This document shows positions 1-7,379 of a DNA stretch of 64,000 bases, piece after piece. Source of the DNA: Empedobacter sedimenti (lineage in GTDB: Bacteria > Bacteroidota > Bacteroidia > Flavobacteriales > Weeksellaceae); NCBI RefSeq assembly GCF_030005555.1, contig NZ_JASCQG010000011.1:1-64000 (forward strand), in the 5' to 3' direction. The translations under genes and the position numbers were made by a program. The stretch's first letter is position 1, and every line of letters starts with the position of its first letter. The notes beneath the pieces were generated by a model that was given only the letters and a program-made list of their open reading frames with translations, was not told the origin of the DNA and searched no databases.

Positions 1-33
1 AAAAAATAATAAATTTATAAACCAAACACTCTC

Positions 34-1491
34 TTAATTTTTAGCAAGAGGTGTCTCATTTATTTTGACAACATACAGATCACAATACATTTCTGTCGCA
101 TCTAAAATACCATCATTGTCATTATCTAAATCAACATCATCAGTAATACCATCTCCATCATTATCATTCGTTTTATTAACTCCAAAATTATATGCAGTAA
201 AATTAGATAAGTTAGCAAGGATATTTGTTATTTTTCCGTCAGGAGTCCCATCATTTCCAGAAGTATTTGCAGATTCTCCAACATAAGACCAACCTTGATT
301 TAACTCAGTAATTGGAGCTGGTTGTCCAATAACTCCTGTATTCTTAGATAGTTGTATAGAATATGTTTGTCCTTCCGTTGTATAACCTACAGGTATAACG
401 TAAGTTCCGTTAGATGATACTGGAGCTGAATAAACTAGATTTCCGTTAGAGTCAACTAAATTAACGTAGCTTCCTCCTGCATTATTTCCTGAACCAAATA
501 TCTCGCTTGGACCATTTGAATCAAAGTATACTGTACCACTAATAGAAGGTTTAGCTAAAGGATCAAGAGCAATCATAGTTGCTTTATAATTATTAACTGC
601 AGAACCATCACTTCTTCTTACTGAATAGTTAGGAATATTTAAGAAGTTGGTAGCGTAATCATAACGAACTGACATACCATCTGCTTCATTTGGAGCACTA
701 GATGATATATAATTTGTATAAGTGTTTCCAAGATTAGGACCGCCACTATTTGTGATTCTGAAATTATCTATTTGTATCCAAGTACTAGGGCTAGATGTGT
801 TAGAGATGCTTTCGTCTTTTGATAGTGTTGCTCCAGATAAAAACATTCTATCAGCAGCTGTTCTACCAACTTGGACTGGATTTGGTGTTCGTCCAGCGCT
901 TGAAGTGGTAATTGTAGCAGTATTGTTTCCTCCAGGTACAGGGCCATAATAAGCGACAACTTTAGGTACTAAATTGCTTGATACATTTTCAAAAACAGTT
1001 ACAACAACTGACATTTCATCTCCTGCATTTGGTCTACCTCTGTATATTCCTGACCAGTCAAAGCTAACATTACCAATTGGTATACCATCAGCTTCAGTTA
1101 AATAGTATGATGTATAGTAATTAGTAAGGGTTGCATTTGAAGCAGTAGCAGTAGGACATCTACAACTAAAGTTGTACGAGTTGGCTAAAGGTGTAGCTGT
1201 TTTTGAGCCTATTTTAAAAGGGAAAAATCTAGAATCATAGTTTGCAGAACTAGTCCCATCTTTAAAATTTGAAGTAATATGATTATCTCCTCCATTATAA
1301 GAATGTATTCTCTCGGTATCAAAAGAGACAATTACAATTCTATTAGAACCATTTGGTATAGTGTAGTTTAAAGATGATGCCTGTGTAGTTCCAGATAAAG
1401 TAACTTTTGTGCTTCCAAGGTATCTGATGTTTTGCGCTTGTACTACTATTCCAAGTAAAAGTGCAAAAAATAGGTATAGATTTTTTTTCAT
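34..1491 (-). CDS. Secreted adhesin-like surface protein, SdrD_B-like plus TSP3 repeats, probably 3'-truncated
   Basis: Exported protein of 485 residues. Residues 1-19 form a signal peptide ending VQA before QN. Residues about 20-310 are a Thr/Ser/Asn-rich beta-type region with no named domain I can assign. Residues about 315-430 (starting SGTVYFDSNG) resemble the SdrD_B-like repeats of bacterial surface proteins. Residues about 438-462 carry calcium-binding thrombospondin type 3 repeats (DNDGDGITDD, DNDNDGILDA). Flavobacterial proteins of this design usually continue with more TSP3 or adhesin modules and end in a type IX secretion sorting domain. Here the frame stops about 20 residues after the repeats with an unrelated tail (KINETPLAKN). 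I infer truncation by a frameshift or a mobile-element insertion near the window edge. The upstream 195-residue gene lies 43 nt away and is probably co-transcribed. Function is otherwise unknown. Confidence 0.75.
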   Translation of the reverse strand: MKKNLYLFFALLLGIVVQAQNIRYLGSTKVTLSGTTQASSLNYTIPNGSNRIVIVSFDTERIHSYNGGDNHITSNFKDGTSSANYDSRFFPFKIGSKTATPLANSYNFSCRCPTATASNATLTNYYTSYYLTEADGIPIGNVSFDWSGIYRGRPNAGDEMSVVVTVFENVSSNLVPKVVAYYGPVPGGNNTATITTSSAGRTPNPVQVGRTAADRMFLSGATLSKDESISNTSSPSTWIQIDNFRITNSGGPNLGNTYTNYISSSAPNEADGMSVRYDYATNFLNIPNYSVRRSDGSAVNNYKATMIALDPLAKPSISGTVYFDSNGPSEIFGSGNNAGGSYVNLVDSNGNLVYSAPVSSNGTYVIPVGYTTEGQTYSIQLSKNTGVIGQPAPITELNQGWSYVGESANTSGNDGTPDGKITNILANLSNFTAYNFGVNKTNDNDGDGITDDVDLDNDNDGILDATEMYCDLYVVKINETPLAKN

Positions 1492-1534
1492 TAATATAAT
1501 TATTAAATTGAGTATTTATTAAATTGATTTCGTA

Positions 1535-2122
1535 TTATCCTATAAAGGGAGGAGGTCGAATACCATAAGTTTTATAAATACCAATTTGAATAACTGATAA
1601 TGAGGTTGTATTTATTTTTGTTTTCGTTTCTTCCGTAAAAACGATTTCTTCGACAATTGATTTAGTCTTTGTCGCAATCTTTCTTATTGAGTCTTGAGAA
1701 GAAACAACAGCAAAGTTTTTTAAGTTATTAGAATTGTAGATTGAAGGTAATTCGTAAGGTAAATAAAACGTTGTTTGAACTTGTTTTGATTTACTAGTAT
1801 TTAAAACCTTTACGAGTTTTACCTCTTTTTTTAAGGCTTTTTCTTTCTTTAAATCAGGTTTTTTAGAATGATTTTCATTTTTGTTTATAACAACAATTTC
1901 CAATTTTTCAGGACTATTTGTTTTGTAAGATATAGTAGTTCCTTTTTTTACAAAAATTTTTCCAGTAACAATTGTGCTTTTGTTGTTATTTGATGAATCG
2001 TTAAGTGAGTCTTGTTGAGTATTAACATCAGATGCCCTATTAACAATGTTTTCTCCTTTAGAATAGGAAAATGTTAACAAAGTTAAGATAAGAAAAAAAA
2101 TATTTCTTACTAGCTTAGGCAT
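1535..2122 (-). CDS. Hypothetical exported protein
   Basis: Protein of 195 residues that I do not recognise. The first 23 residues are a signal peptide or single membrane anchor (IFFLILTLLTFSYS). The rest is polar, rich in Lys, Thr, Ser and Asn, has no cysteine-based motif, and ends in the unusual sequence RPPPFIG. A -7 type promoter core lies about 28 nt upstream of the ATG. The adhesin-like gene follows 43 nt downstream on the same strand, so the two probably form one transcription unit. A role as a small partner or stabiliser of that surface protein is only a guess. Confidence 0.7.
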   Translation of the reverse strand: MPKLVRNIFFLILTLLTFSYSKGENIVNRASDVNTQQDSLNDSSNNNKSTIVTGKIFVKKGTTISYKTNSPEKLEIVVINKNENHSKKPDLKKEKALKKEVKLVKVLNTSKSKQVQTTFYLPYELPSIYNSNNLKNFAVVSSQDSIRKIATKTKSIVEEIVFTEETKTKINTTSLSVIQIGIYKTYGIRPPPFIG

Positions 2123-2149
2123 AGCAGTAGGTTAGATTATAGGTTAGTG

Positions 2150-2157
2150 CAAAATTA
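2150..2157 (-). promoter_or_regulatory. Promoter -7 element for the 195-residue protein and surface protein genes
   Basis: Read on the minus strand this is TAATTTTG, matching the flavobacterial TAnnTTTG element. A TTG lies 26 nt further upstream (2184-2186), slightly beyond the usual 17-23 nt spacing. Confidence 0.5.
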
Positions 2158-2208
2158 GTAAATTATTATAATTATTGCATATTCAATATGTTAAAATTTA
2201 ATTTAAAC

Positions 2209-2239
2209 AAAAATTCCACTTTAATTAGTGGAATTTTTT
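2209..2239 (-). terminator. Rho-independent terminator of threonine aldolase gene
   Basis: Inverted repeat AAAAATTCCACT / AGTGGAATTTTT with a 6-nt loop and T-run. It starts at the stop codon of the minus-strand aldolase gene. Confidence 0.75.
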
Positions 2240-3254
2240 ATAGTTGATTAATAAAGTTTGTTACACTTTCCTTTGTTGTTGCCCACGAGGTCACAAGCCT
2301 TATAGCAGAGTTTTTCTCATCTGTTTTTTGCCAAATATAAAACTCAAAATCTTGTTGTAGTTTTTCGATAATTTTATTTGGTAAAATCGGAAAAATCTGA
2401 TTGGAAGATGGTTCTGTCAAAAACTTGTGACCTTTTGCTGAAATTGCATTTGCTAATTTTTCTGCCATTTGATTCGCGTGTCTTCCCATCTCGAAAAATA
2501 ATTCATCTCTAAATAATTCAAAAAACTGAATTCCAATCAAACGTCCTTTCGCCAGCATTCCACCTTTTTGCTTGATATGATAACGAAAATCTTCGTCCAA
2601 TTTTAGATTATTTATCACAATGGCTTCTCCAATCAATGCACCGTTTTTAGTGCCACCTATATAAAATACATCGCATAAATTCGCCATATCTTCTAAGGTT
2701 AAATCACATTTTGGAGAGGTTAAAGCGGAAGCTAAACGCGCGCCATCAACAAAAAGATATAAATTATTTTCTTTGCAAAAATGATAAAGTGCTTGCAATT
2801 CCTTTTTTGTGTAAACACTTCCAACTTCCGTAGAATTAGAAATATAAACCAATTTTGGCTTTACCATATGCTCGTCCGTGTGTGTTTGTAGAGTTTTCGC
2901 TATTTGTATTGGCGCAATTTTACCATCATCGGTCGCAATGGTATTTACTTTATGTCCTGTTGCTTCTATCGCGCCAGTTTCGTGAACAGCAATATGCCCA
3001 CTTTCTGCTGAAATTACAGATTCATGTGGTTTTAGAATAGAAGAAATTACAATCAAATTTGCTTGTGTTCCGCCAGAAACAAAATGAATTGCAGCATCTT
3101 TTTTTAAATGTTTTTGGATTAATTCTCTTGCTTCGTTACAAAATTCATCTTCGCTGTAACCATCAGTTTGCACTAAATTTGTTTCGATTAATCGATGCAA
3201 AATTGCTGGATGAGCGCCTTCGCTATAATCGTTTTTAAAGCTATGTTTTTTCAA
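2238..3254 (-). CDS. ltaE: Low-specificity L-threonine aldolase (PLP-dependent)
   Basis: Fold-type I PLP enzyme of the beta-eliminating lyase family, 338 residues, which cleaves L-threonine or L-allo-threonine to glycine and acetaldehyde in the cytoplasm. The N-terminus KNDYSEGAHP is typical. HFVSGGTQAN (about residue 58) contributes to phosphate binding, FVDGARLASA (about 168) carries the Asp that pairs with the PLP ring, and YIGGTKNGALIG (about 200) holds the Schiff-base lysine. The only usable start is a TTG at 3254: there is no ATG near the N-terminus that keeps the conserved KNDYSEG segment. Monocistronic, with its own terminator. The exact beta-hydroxy amino acid substrate cannot be read from sequence. 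Confidence 0.88.
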   Translation of the reverse strand: MKKHSFKNDYSEGAHPAILHRLIETNLVQTDGYSEDEFCNEARELIQKHLKKDAAIHFVSGGTQANLIVISSILKPHESVISAESGHIAVHETGAIEATGHKVNTIATDDGKIAPIQIAKTLQTHTDEHMVKPKLVYISNSTEVGSVYTKKELQALYHFCKENNLYLFVDGARLASALTSPKCDLTLEDMANLCDVFYIGGTKNGALIGEAIVINNLKLDEDFRYHIKQKGGMLAKGRLIGIQFFELFRDELFFEMGRHANQMAEKLANAISAKGHKFLTEPSSNQIFPILPNKIIEKLQQDFEFYIWQKTDEKNSAIRLVTSWATTKESVTNFINQL

Positions 3255-3294
3255 AATATATACTTTTTGTTTATGTAAAATTATACCATTATAC

Positions 3295-3326
3295 TTGTTT
3301 AGATATCATATTATTTGATAAATTTG
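3295..3326 (+). promoter_or_regulatory. Flavobacterial promoter for PepSY-like lipoprotein gene
   Basis: TTG at 3295-3297, a 21-nt spacer and TAAATTTG at 3319-3326, fully matching the Bacteroidetes consensus. It leaves an untranslated leader of roughly 40 nt before the ATG at 3371. Confidence 0.65.
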
Positions 3327-3370
3327 AAAAACATATAAGCGCATTACTGCGTAATTGATGATCTGTTCTA

Positions 3371-3841
3371 ATGAAAAAAATTATCTTACCAATTGTTGTA
3401 ACTTTTAGTTTTACATTATTCATTTTTGCTTGTAAAAGTGATGACGGAATTAGTTATGAATTAAGTAAAGTTGATCAAACTGTTTTATCAACACAAATGA
3501 ATAATTTTTTGAAAACTAATTTTAATCAATTTAGTGTAAAAGAAGTTAATCAATTTGAACCGTTAAAACCAGATGGTTCAATTTACGAGGTTAATTTAGA
3601 TGAACAGTTTTTAATTGATTTTGATAAAGTAGGTAATTGGACATCAATTGAGAAAACGGGAAAAAATATTTTCCCAGCAAATATTATTCATCAATCAATT
3701 CAGCTTTATATTTCTAAAGCGTATAAAAATCAAACGATTGAAAAAATTGAACGAATCAAAGAAGGATTTATCGTAGAATTAGCACACGATATTGATTTAA
3801 AATTCAATAAAAATGGTGAATTTATCGAGCGTTTACCTTAA
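3371..3841 (+). CDS. PepSY-like (DUF2874) lipoprotein
   Basis: Predicted lipoprotein of 156 residues: a hydrophobic signal sequence ends in a lipobox-like IFAC with Cys21. The mature part looks like two copies of the PepSY-like/DUF2874 fold (about residues 60-105 and 110-156), suggested by the repeated pattern of YEVNL.EQFLIDFDK.G.W and FIVELAHDIDLKFNKNGEF. Proteins of this Bacteroidetes family are periplasmic or surface-anchored and of unknown role, structurally related to beta-lactamase-inhibitor-like folds. It stands alone between its own promoter and a bidirectional terminator. Confidence 0.75.
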   Translation: MKKIILPIVVTFSFTLFIFACKSDDGISYELSKVDQTVLSTQMNNFLKTNFNQFSVKEVNQFEPLKPDGSIYEVNLDEQFLIDFDKVGNWTSIEKTGKNIFPANIIHQSIQLYISKAYKNQTIEKIERIKEGFIVELAHDIDLKFNKNGEFIERLP

Positions 3842-3850
3842 CTAGATAAA

Positions 3851-3881
3851 AAAACTCCAATAAATATTTAATTGGAGTTTT
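3851..3881. terminator. Bidirectional terminator between PepSY-like gene and pcm
   Basis: Inverted repeat AAAACTCCAAT / ATTGGAGTTTT with a 9-nt loop and A/T runs on both sides, placed between two convergent genes. Confidence 0.8.
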
Positions 3882-3891
3882 TTGTTGAATT

Positions 3892-4539
3892 CTATTTATC
3901 TCGACTTTCTAGCATTGGTACAAATTTGAAATCACCAAATTCGTATTTTTCATATTTTTCTTCATCTAATCTAATGATCACAATCATTTGTTGTGATTTT
4001 TCTCCAACAGGAATTACCATCACACCGCCAACTTTTAGTTGTTGTAACAAATCATTCGGAATCTCAGGAGCTCCAGCTGTTACGATAATTTTATCAAAAG
4101 GAGCGAAAGAAGGTAAACCTTTGTAACCATCACCATACGTTTGATAGCGCGGTTCTAAATTTATTTTTTTGAGAATAATTTTAGAGAAATCAAACAATTC
4201 TTTTTGACGTTCAATCGTAAAAACCTCTGCGCCAATAGCTACCAAGACAGCTGTTTGATATCCAGATCCAGTCCCAATTTCCAATACTTTTTCGTTTGGA
4301 TGAACGTCTAATAGTTGAGTTTGAAACGCAACGGTAAAAGGATGCGAAATGGTTTGTCCAGCCGCAATAGGAAAGGCTTCGTCACGGTAAGCAAATTCTA
4401 CAAAAGCACTGTCTAAAAACAAATGTCTAGGTACAATATTGATCGCTTCTAAGACTTTTCTATCTTCAATTCCTTTCGAACTTAACAAATCAACCAACAT
4501 CTTTCGTCTTCCTTGATGTTTAAAATCGTCTACTGGCAT
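3892..4539 (-). CDS. pcm: Protein-L-isoaspartate O-methyltransferase
   Basis: SAM-dependent enzyme of 215 residues that methylates L-isoaspartyl residues in aged proteins to start their repair. After an N-terminal helical part (HQGRRKMLVDLLSSKGI), PCMT signatures follow: the glycine-rich SAM loop VLEIGTGSGYQTAVL at about residue 84, the acidic residue of FTIERQ that binds the ribose, and the region KIIVTAGAPEIPNDLL at about 150. Length is normal for the family and the ATG start is clear. It is convergent with the PepSY-like gene and divergent from the oxidoreductase gene that begins 70 nt away. Confidence 0.92.
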   Translation of the reverse strand: MPVDDFKHQGRRKMLVDLLSSKGIEDRKVLEAINIVPRHLFLDSAFVEFAYRDEAFPIAAGQTISHPFTVAFQTQLLDVHPNEKVLEIGTGSGYQTAVLVAIGAEVFTIERQKELFDFSKIILKKINLEPRYQTYGDGYKGLPSFAPFDKIIVTAGAPEIPNDLLQQLKVGGVMVIPVGEKSQQMIVIIRLDEEKYEKYEFGDFKFVPMLESRDK

Positions 4540-4609
4540 GTTCCAAAATTTTTACAAAAATGCATTAAATACAACTAATTCTCATTAATTTTAACCCAAA
4601 ATCTACCAA

Positions 4610-5614
4610 ATGTTAAAAGTAGGAGTGATAGGTGCAGGACACCTTGGGAAAATTCATTTAAAGTTATTAAATCAATCGGAAAAATACGAATTAATTGGCT
4701 TTTTTGATTCTTTTGAAGAAAATGGAAAGAAAGTAGAAGCTGAATTTGGGTATAAATATTTTAGTTCGATGGACGAATTAATTGATGCTGTTGATGTTGT
4801 TGATATTGTGACACCAACGTTATCACATTATGAAGTTGCATTGAAAGTGATCGAAAAAAATAAACATTTTTTTATCGAAAAACCAGTTACGCATACCTTA
4901 GAAGAAGCAGATCATTTGTTGAAATTGACAAATGAAAAAGGTCTGAAAGCGCAAGTTGGACACGTAGAACGTTTCAATCCTGCATTCACAGCGGCTGCGC
5001 CTTTTATCGAAGAACCATTGTTTATCGAAACGCATCGTCTGGCAGAATTTAATCCGCGTGGAACAGATGTTCCTGTTGTGTTGGATTTGATGATTCATGA
5101 TTTGGATGTGATTTTATCGATTGTAAAATCAGAAATTAAATCAATTCATTCGTCTGGAGTTTCGGTGATTAGTGATACGCCTGATATTGCAAATGCTCGA
5201 ATTGAGTTTGAGAATGGTTGTGTGGTTAATGTTTCAACAAGTAGAATGTCAATGAAAAATATGCGAAAAATGCGTGTTTTTCAACGAAATGCATATATTT
5301 CGATTGATTTCTTGACGAAAAAGACAGAAATTATTAAAATGCACAAAGCGCCAGAAAATCCAAGTGAGTTTGCAATGATTTTGGAGAATGATAAAGGAGA
5401 TCGTAGAGAGATTTGTTTCGAACATCCTGAAGTTTTACCAAATAATGCAATTTTGGATGAATTAGAAAGCTTTGCGGATTCTATTGTGAATAATTCACCA
5501 ATCAAAGTTTCGTTACAAGATGGACGAAATGCCTTGAAAGTTGCATTGGAGATTATTGCTTATTTTGAAAAAGAGCAACAAGTCATCAAAAATCAAACAA
5601 TCGAAAAGGAATAA
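4610..5614 (+). CDS. Gfo/Idh/MocA family oxidoreductase
   Basis: NAD(P)-dependent dehydrogenase of 334 residues. The N-terminal Rossmann fold has the dinucleotide motif GVIGAGHLGKIH at residues 4-15. The family EKP motif (FFIEKPVTHTL, about residue 91) positions the catalytic lysine. The C-terminal alpha/beta domain contains GHVERFNPAF and VLDLMIHDLDVILS, with the active-site histidine in the latter. Substrates in this family are sugars or related polyols, and the actual one cannot be predicted. It is followed by a repeat-rich intergenic region and then a 3-hydroxyacyl-CoA dehydrogenase gene, an arrangement I associate with flavobacteria. Confidence 0.85.
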   Translation: MLKVGVIGAGHLGKIHLKLLNQSEKYELIGFFDSFEENGKKVEAEFGYKYFSSMDELIDAVDVVDIVTPTLSHYEVALKVIEKNKHFFIEKPVTHTLEEADHLLKLTNEKGLKAQVGHVERFNPAFTAAAPFIEEPLFIETHRLAEFNPRGTDVPVVLDLMIHDLDVILSIVKSEIKSIHSSGVSVISDTPDIANARIEFENGCVVNVSTSRMSMKNMRKMRVFQRNAYISIDFLTKKTEIIKMHKAPENPSEFAMILENDKGDRREICFEHPEVLPNNAILDELESFADSIVNNSPIKVSLQDGRNALKVALEIIAYFEKEQQVIKNQTIEKE

Positions 5615-5623
5615 TCGAAGTAC

Positions 5624-5775
5624 AATTTCGTAAAACGCAAAACGAATCTCGAAAAAAATATGATGTGATTCTGAAACAAGTTCAGAATGACGGAAGTTTG
5701 TCTAGCTGAATTCATTTCAGCTTCTCATCCCAAAAGTCAAATTTCGCAAAACGAGTTTCGAATCTCGAAAAAAAA
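5624..5775. repeat. Palindromic REP-like element flanked by direct repeats
   Basis: Two imperfect direct copies of about 35 nt (5624-5658 and 5740-5775, sharing AATTTCG.AAAACG and CGAATCTCGAAAAAAA) flank a central palindromic unit. The centre has an arm at 5667-5691 (GATTCTGAAACAAGTTCAGA and onward) and an inverted, related arm at 5700-5726. It can fold into a long hairpin or cruciform. It resembles the short palindromic intergenic repeats scattered through Bacteroidetes genomes. There is no coding capacity. Confidence 0.6.
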
Positions 5776-5799
5776 TAATAAAAACAAACATACAAAAAG

Positions 5800-6690
5800 A
5801 TGAAAAACATTACAGTTATTGGAGCTGGAACGATGGGTAACGGAATTGCTCACGTTTTTGCACAATCAGGATTTGCAGTGAATTTGGTTGACGTTTCTCA
5901 AGATAGTTTGGACCGTGGATTGAAAACAATCGCTGGAAATTTGGAGCGTATGATCGCTAAAGAAAAAATTACAGAAGCTGATAAAACAGCAACTTTAAAT
6001 AATATTACAACATTTACAGATACTGCGGAAGCTGTGAAAAATGCGGATTTAGTTGTAGAAGCAGCAACAGAAAATTTAGATTTGAAATTGAAAATCTTCA
6101 AACAAATTGATGAAGCTGCGCCTGCAAATGCAATTTTAGCGTCAAATACTTCTTCTATTTCGATTACAAAAATCGCATCTGTTACAAGTCGTCCAAAACA
6201 AGTGATTGGAATGCATTTCATGAATCCAGTTCCGATGATGAAATTGGTCGAAATTATTCGCGGTTACGATACAACAGACGAAGTAACGAAAGCGATTATG
6301 GAAATGTCAGAAAAATTAGGAAAAGTTCCGGTTGAAGTGAACGATTATCCTGGTTTTATTGCCAATCGTATTTTAATGCCAATGATTAACGAAGCAATTT
6401 ATTCTTTATATGAAGGTGTTGCGGGCGTGAAAGAAATTGACGAAGTAATGAAATTAGGTATGGCTCATCCAATGGGACCATTACAATTAGCGGATTTTAT
6501 TGGTTTAGATGTTTGCTTATCAATCTTAGAAGTATTGTACGACGGATTCAAAAATCCTAAATATGCACCTTGTCCATTGTTAGTAAACATGGTAACTGCT
6601 GGTAAAAAAGGAGTGAAATCTGGAGAAGGATTCTATGATTATTCAGAATCTAAAAAAGCAGAAAAATTAGCAGCTCAGTTTGCAAAGTAA
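5800..6690 (+). CDS. 3-hydroxybutyryl-CoA / 3-hydroxyacyl-CoA dehydrogenase
   Basis: NAD-dependent dehydrogenase of 296 residues that oxidises L-3-hydroxyacyl-CoA to 3-ketoacyl-CoA, or runs in reverse, in short-chain fatty acid or butanoate metabolism. The N-terminal Rossmann motif is VIGAGTMGNGIAH (residues 5-17). SNTSSISIT (about 117) and GMHFMNPVPMMKLVEII (about 138) contain the catalytic Ser/Asn and His. The C-terminal dimerisation domain has YPGFIANRILMPMINEA and GEGFYDY. It is a stand-alone short form without a hydratase domain. Transcription probably starts in or just after the preceding repeat element, since no strong promoter core is visible. Confidence 0.9.
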   Translation: MKNITVIGAGTMGNGIAHVFAQSGFAVNLVDVSQDSLDRGLKTIAGNLERMIAKEKITEADKTATLNNITTFTDTAEAVKNADLVVEAATENLDLKLKIFKQIDEAAPANAILASNTSSISITKIASVTSRPKQVIGMHFMNPVPMMKLVEIIRGYDTTDEVTKAIMEMSEKLGKVPVEVNDYPGFIANRILMPMINEAIYSLYEGVAGVKEIDEVMKLGMAHPMGPLQLADFIGLDVCLSILEVLYDGFKNPKYAPCPLLVNMVTAGKKGVKSGEGFYDYSESKKAEKLAAQFAK

Positions 6691-6716
6691 TTTATCTTAC
6701 ACAAAATAGTCAAAAC

Positions 6717-6747
6717 AAAAAGCGTTACTTTTCGGGTAACGCTTTTT
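6717..6747. terminator. Bidirectional terminator between 3-hydroxyacyl-CoA dehydrogenase gene and tpx
   Basis: Inverted repeat AAAAAGCGTTAC / GTAACGCTTTTT with a 7-nt loop between convergent genes. Confidence 0.82.
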
Positions 6748-6766
6748 ATTTTGAAAACTATTTTGA

Positions 6767-7267
6767 TTACTTAATTGCAGCTAAAGCGTGAGTGTAATCA
6801 GGTTCTTGACCAATTTCAGGTACTTGCTCAGTGTAAGCAACCTCTCCATTAGGATTAATCACCACAACTGCGCGAGATAATAAACCATTTAATGGTCCAT
6901 CAACCATTTTTACACCATAAGCATTTGCAAATTCTTCATTTTTGAAATCAGATAAAGTGACTACATTATCCAAACCTTCGGCAGCACAAAAACGAGATAA
7001 AGCGAAAGGTAAATCTTTCGAAATGCATAATACAACTGTATTTGGAGCAGAAGAAACTTCTTTATTAAAAGTTCGTACAGATTGTGCACAAACACCAGTG
7101 TCAACACTTGGGAAAATATTTAAAACAACATTTTTTCCTGCATAATCAGCCAATGTTTTGTCGCTTAAATCTCCTGCTGTTAAAGCAAAACTTGGGGCTT
7201 TTTCACCAACTGTTGGTAAATCTCCGCCTGTATGAATAGGATTTCCTTTGAATGTAATTTCAGACAT
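6767..7267 (-). CDS. tpx: Thiol peroxidase (atypical 2-Cys peroxiredoxin)
   Basis: Tpx-type peroxiredoxin of 166 residues that reduces H2O2 and alkyl hydroperoxides using thioredoxin. The peroxidatic cysteine is in SVDTGVCAQSVRTFN and the resolving cysteine in LPFALSRFCAAEGL, spaced about 34 residues apart as expected for Tpx. The N-terminus SEITFKGNPIHTGGDLPTVG is typical. The frame is open 26 codons further upstream, but the family start is the ATG at 7265-7267. The gene is divergent from aspC, and inverted copies of a short motif lie in the shared promoter region. Confidence 0.93.
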   Translation of the reverse strand: MSEITFKGNPIHTGGDLPTVGEKAPSFALTAGDLSDKTLADYAGKNVVLNIFPSVDTGVCAQSVRTFNKEVSSAPNTVVLCISKDLPFALSRFCAAEGLDNVVTLSDFKNEEFANAYGVKMVDGPLNGLLSRAVVVINPNGEVAYTEQVPEIGQEPDYTHALAAIK

Positions 7268-7299
7268 AATTTTTTGTTTTGATTCTATATTTTTAATGA

Positions 7300-7363
7300 T
7301 TAAATGTAACAAAATTCTACGGAGAAAAAAGTATCTTCGCAACAATAAATTGTTACATTACAA
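7300..7363. promoter_or_regulatory. Paired inverted operator-like sites between tpx and aspC
   Basis: AATGTAACAA at 7303-7312 and its exact inverse TTGTTACATT at 7350-7359. With flanks, TTAAATGTAACAA (plus) matches TTGTAATGTAACAA (minus, 7350-7363) at nearly all positions. Between them at 7332-7339 is TATCTTCG, a one-mismatch -7 element pointing to aspC. No regulator can be named. Confidence 0.4.
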
Positions 7364-7379
7364 ATAATACACAAATATT

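Noticed and set aside
7268-7345. Basic N-terminal extension of Tpx that could look like a targeting sequence
   Set aside because: It is not conserved in the family and covers the divergent regulatory region; the ATG at 7267 gives the standard Tpx N-terminus.
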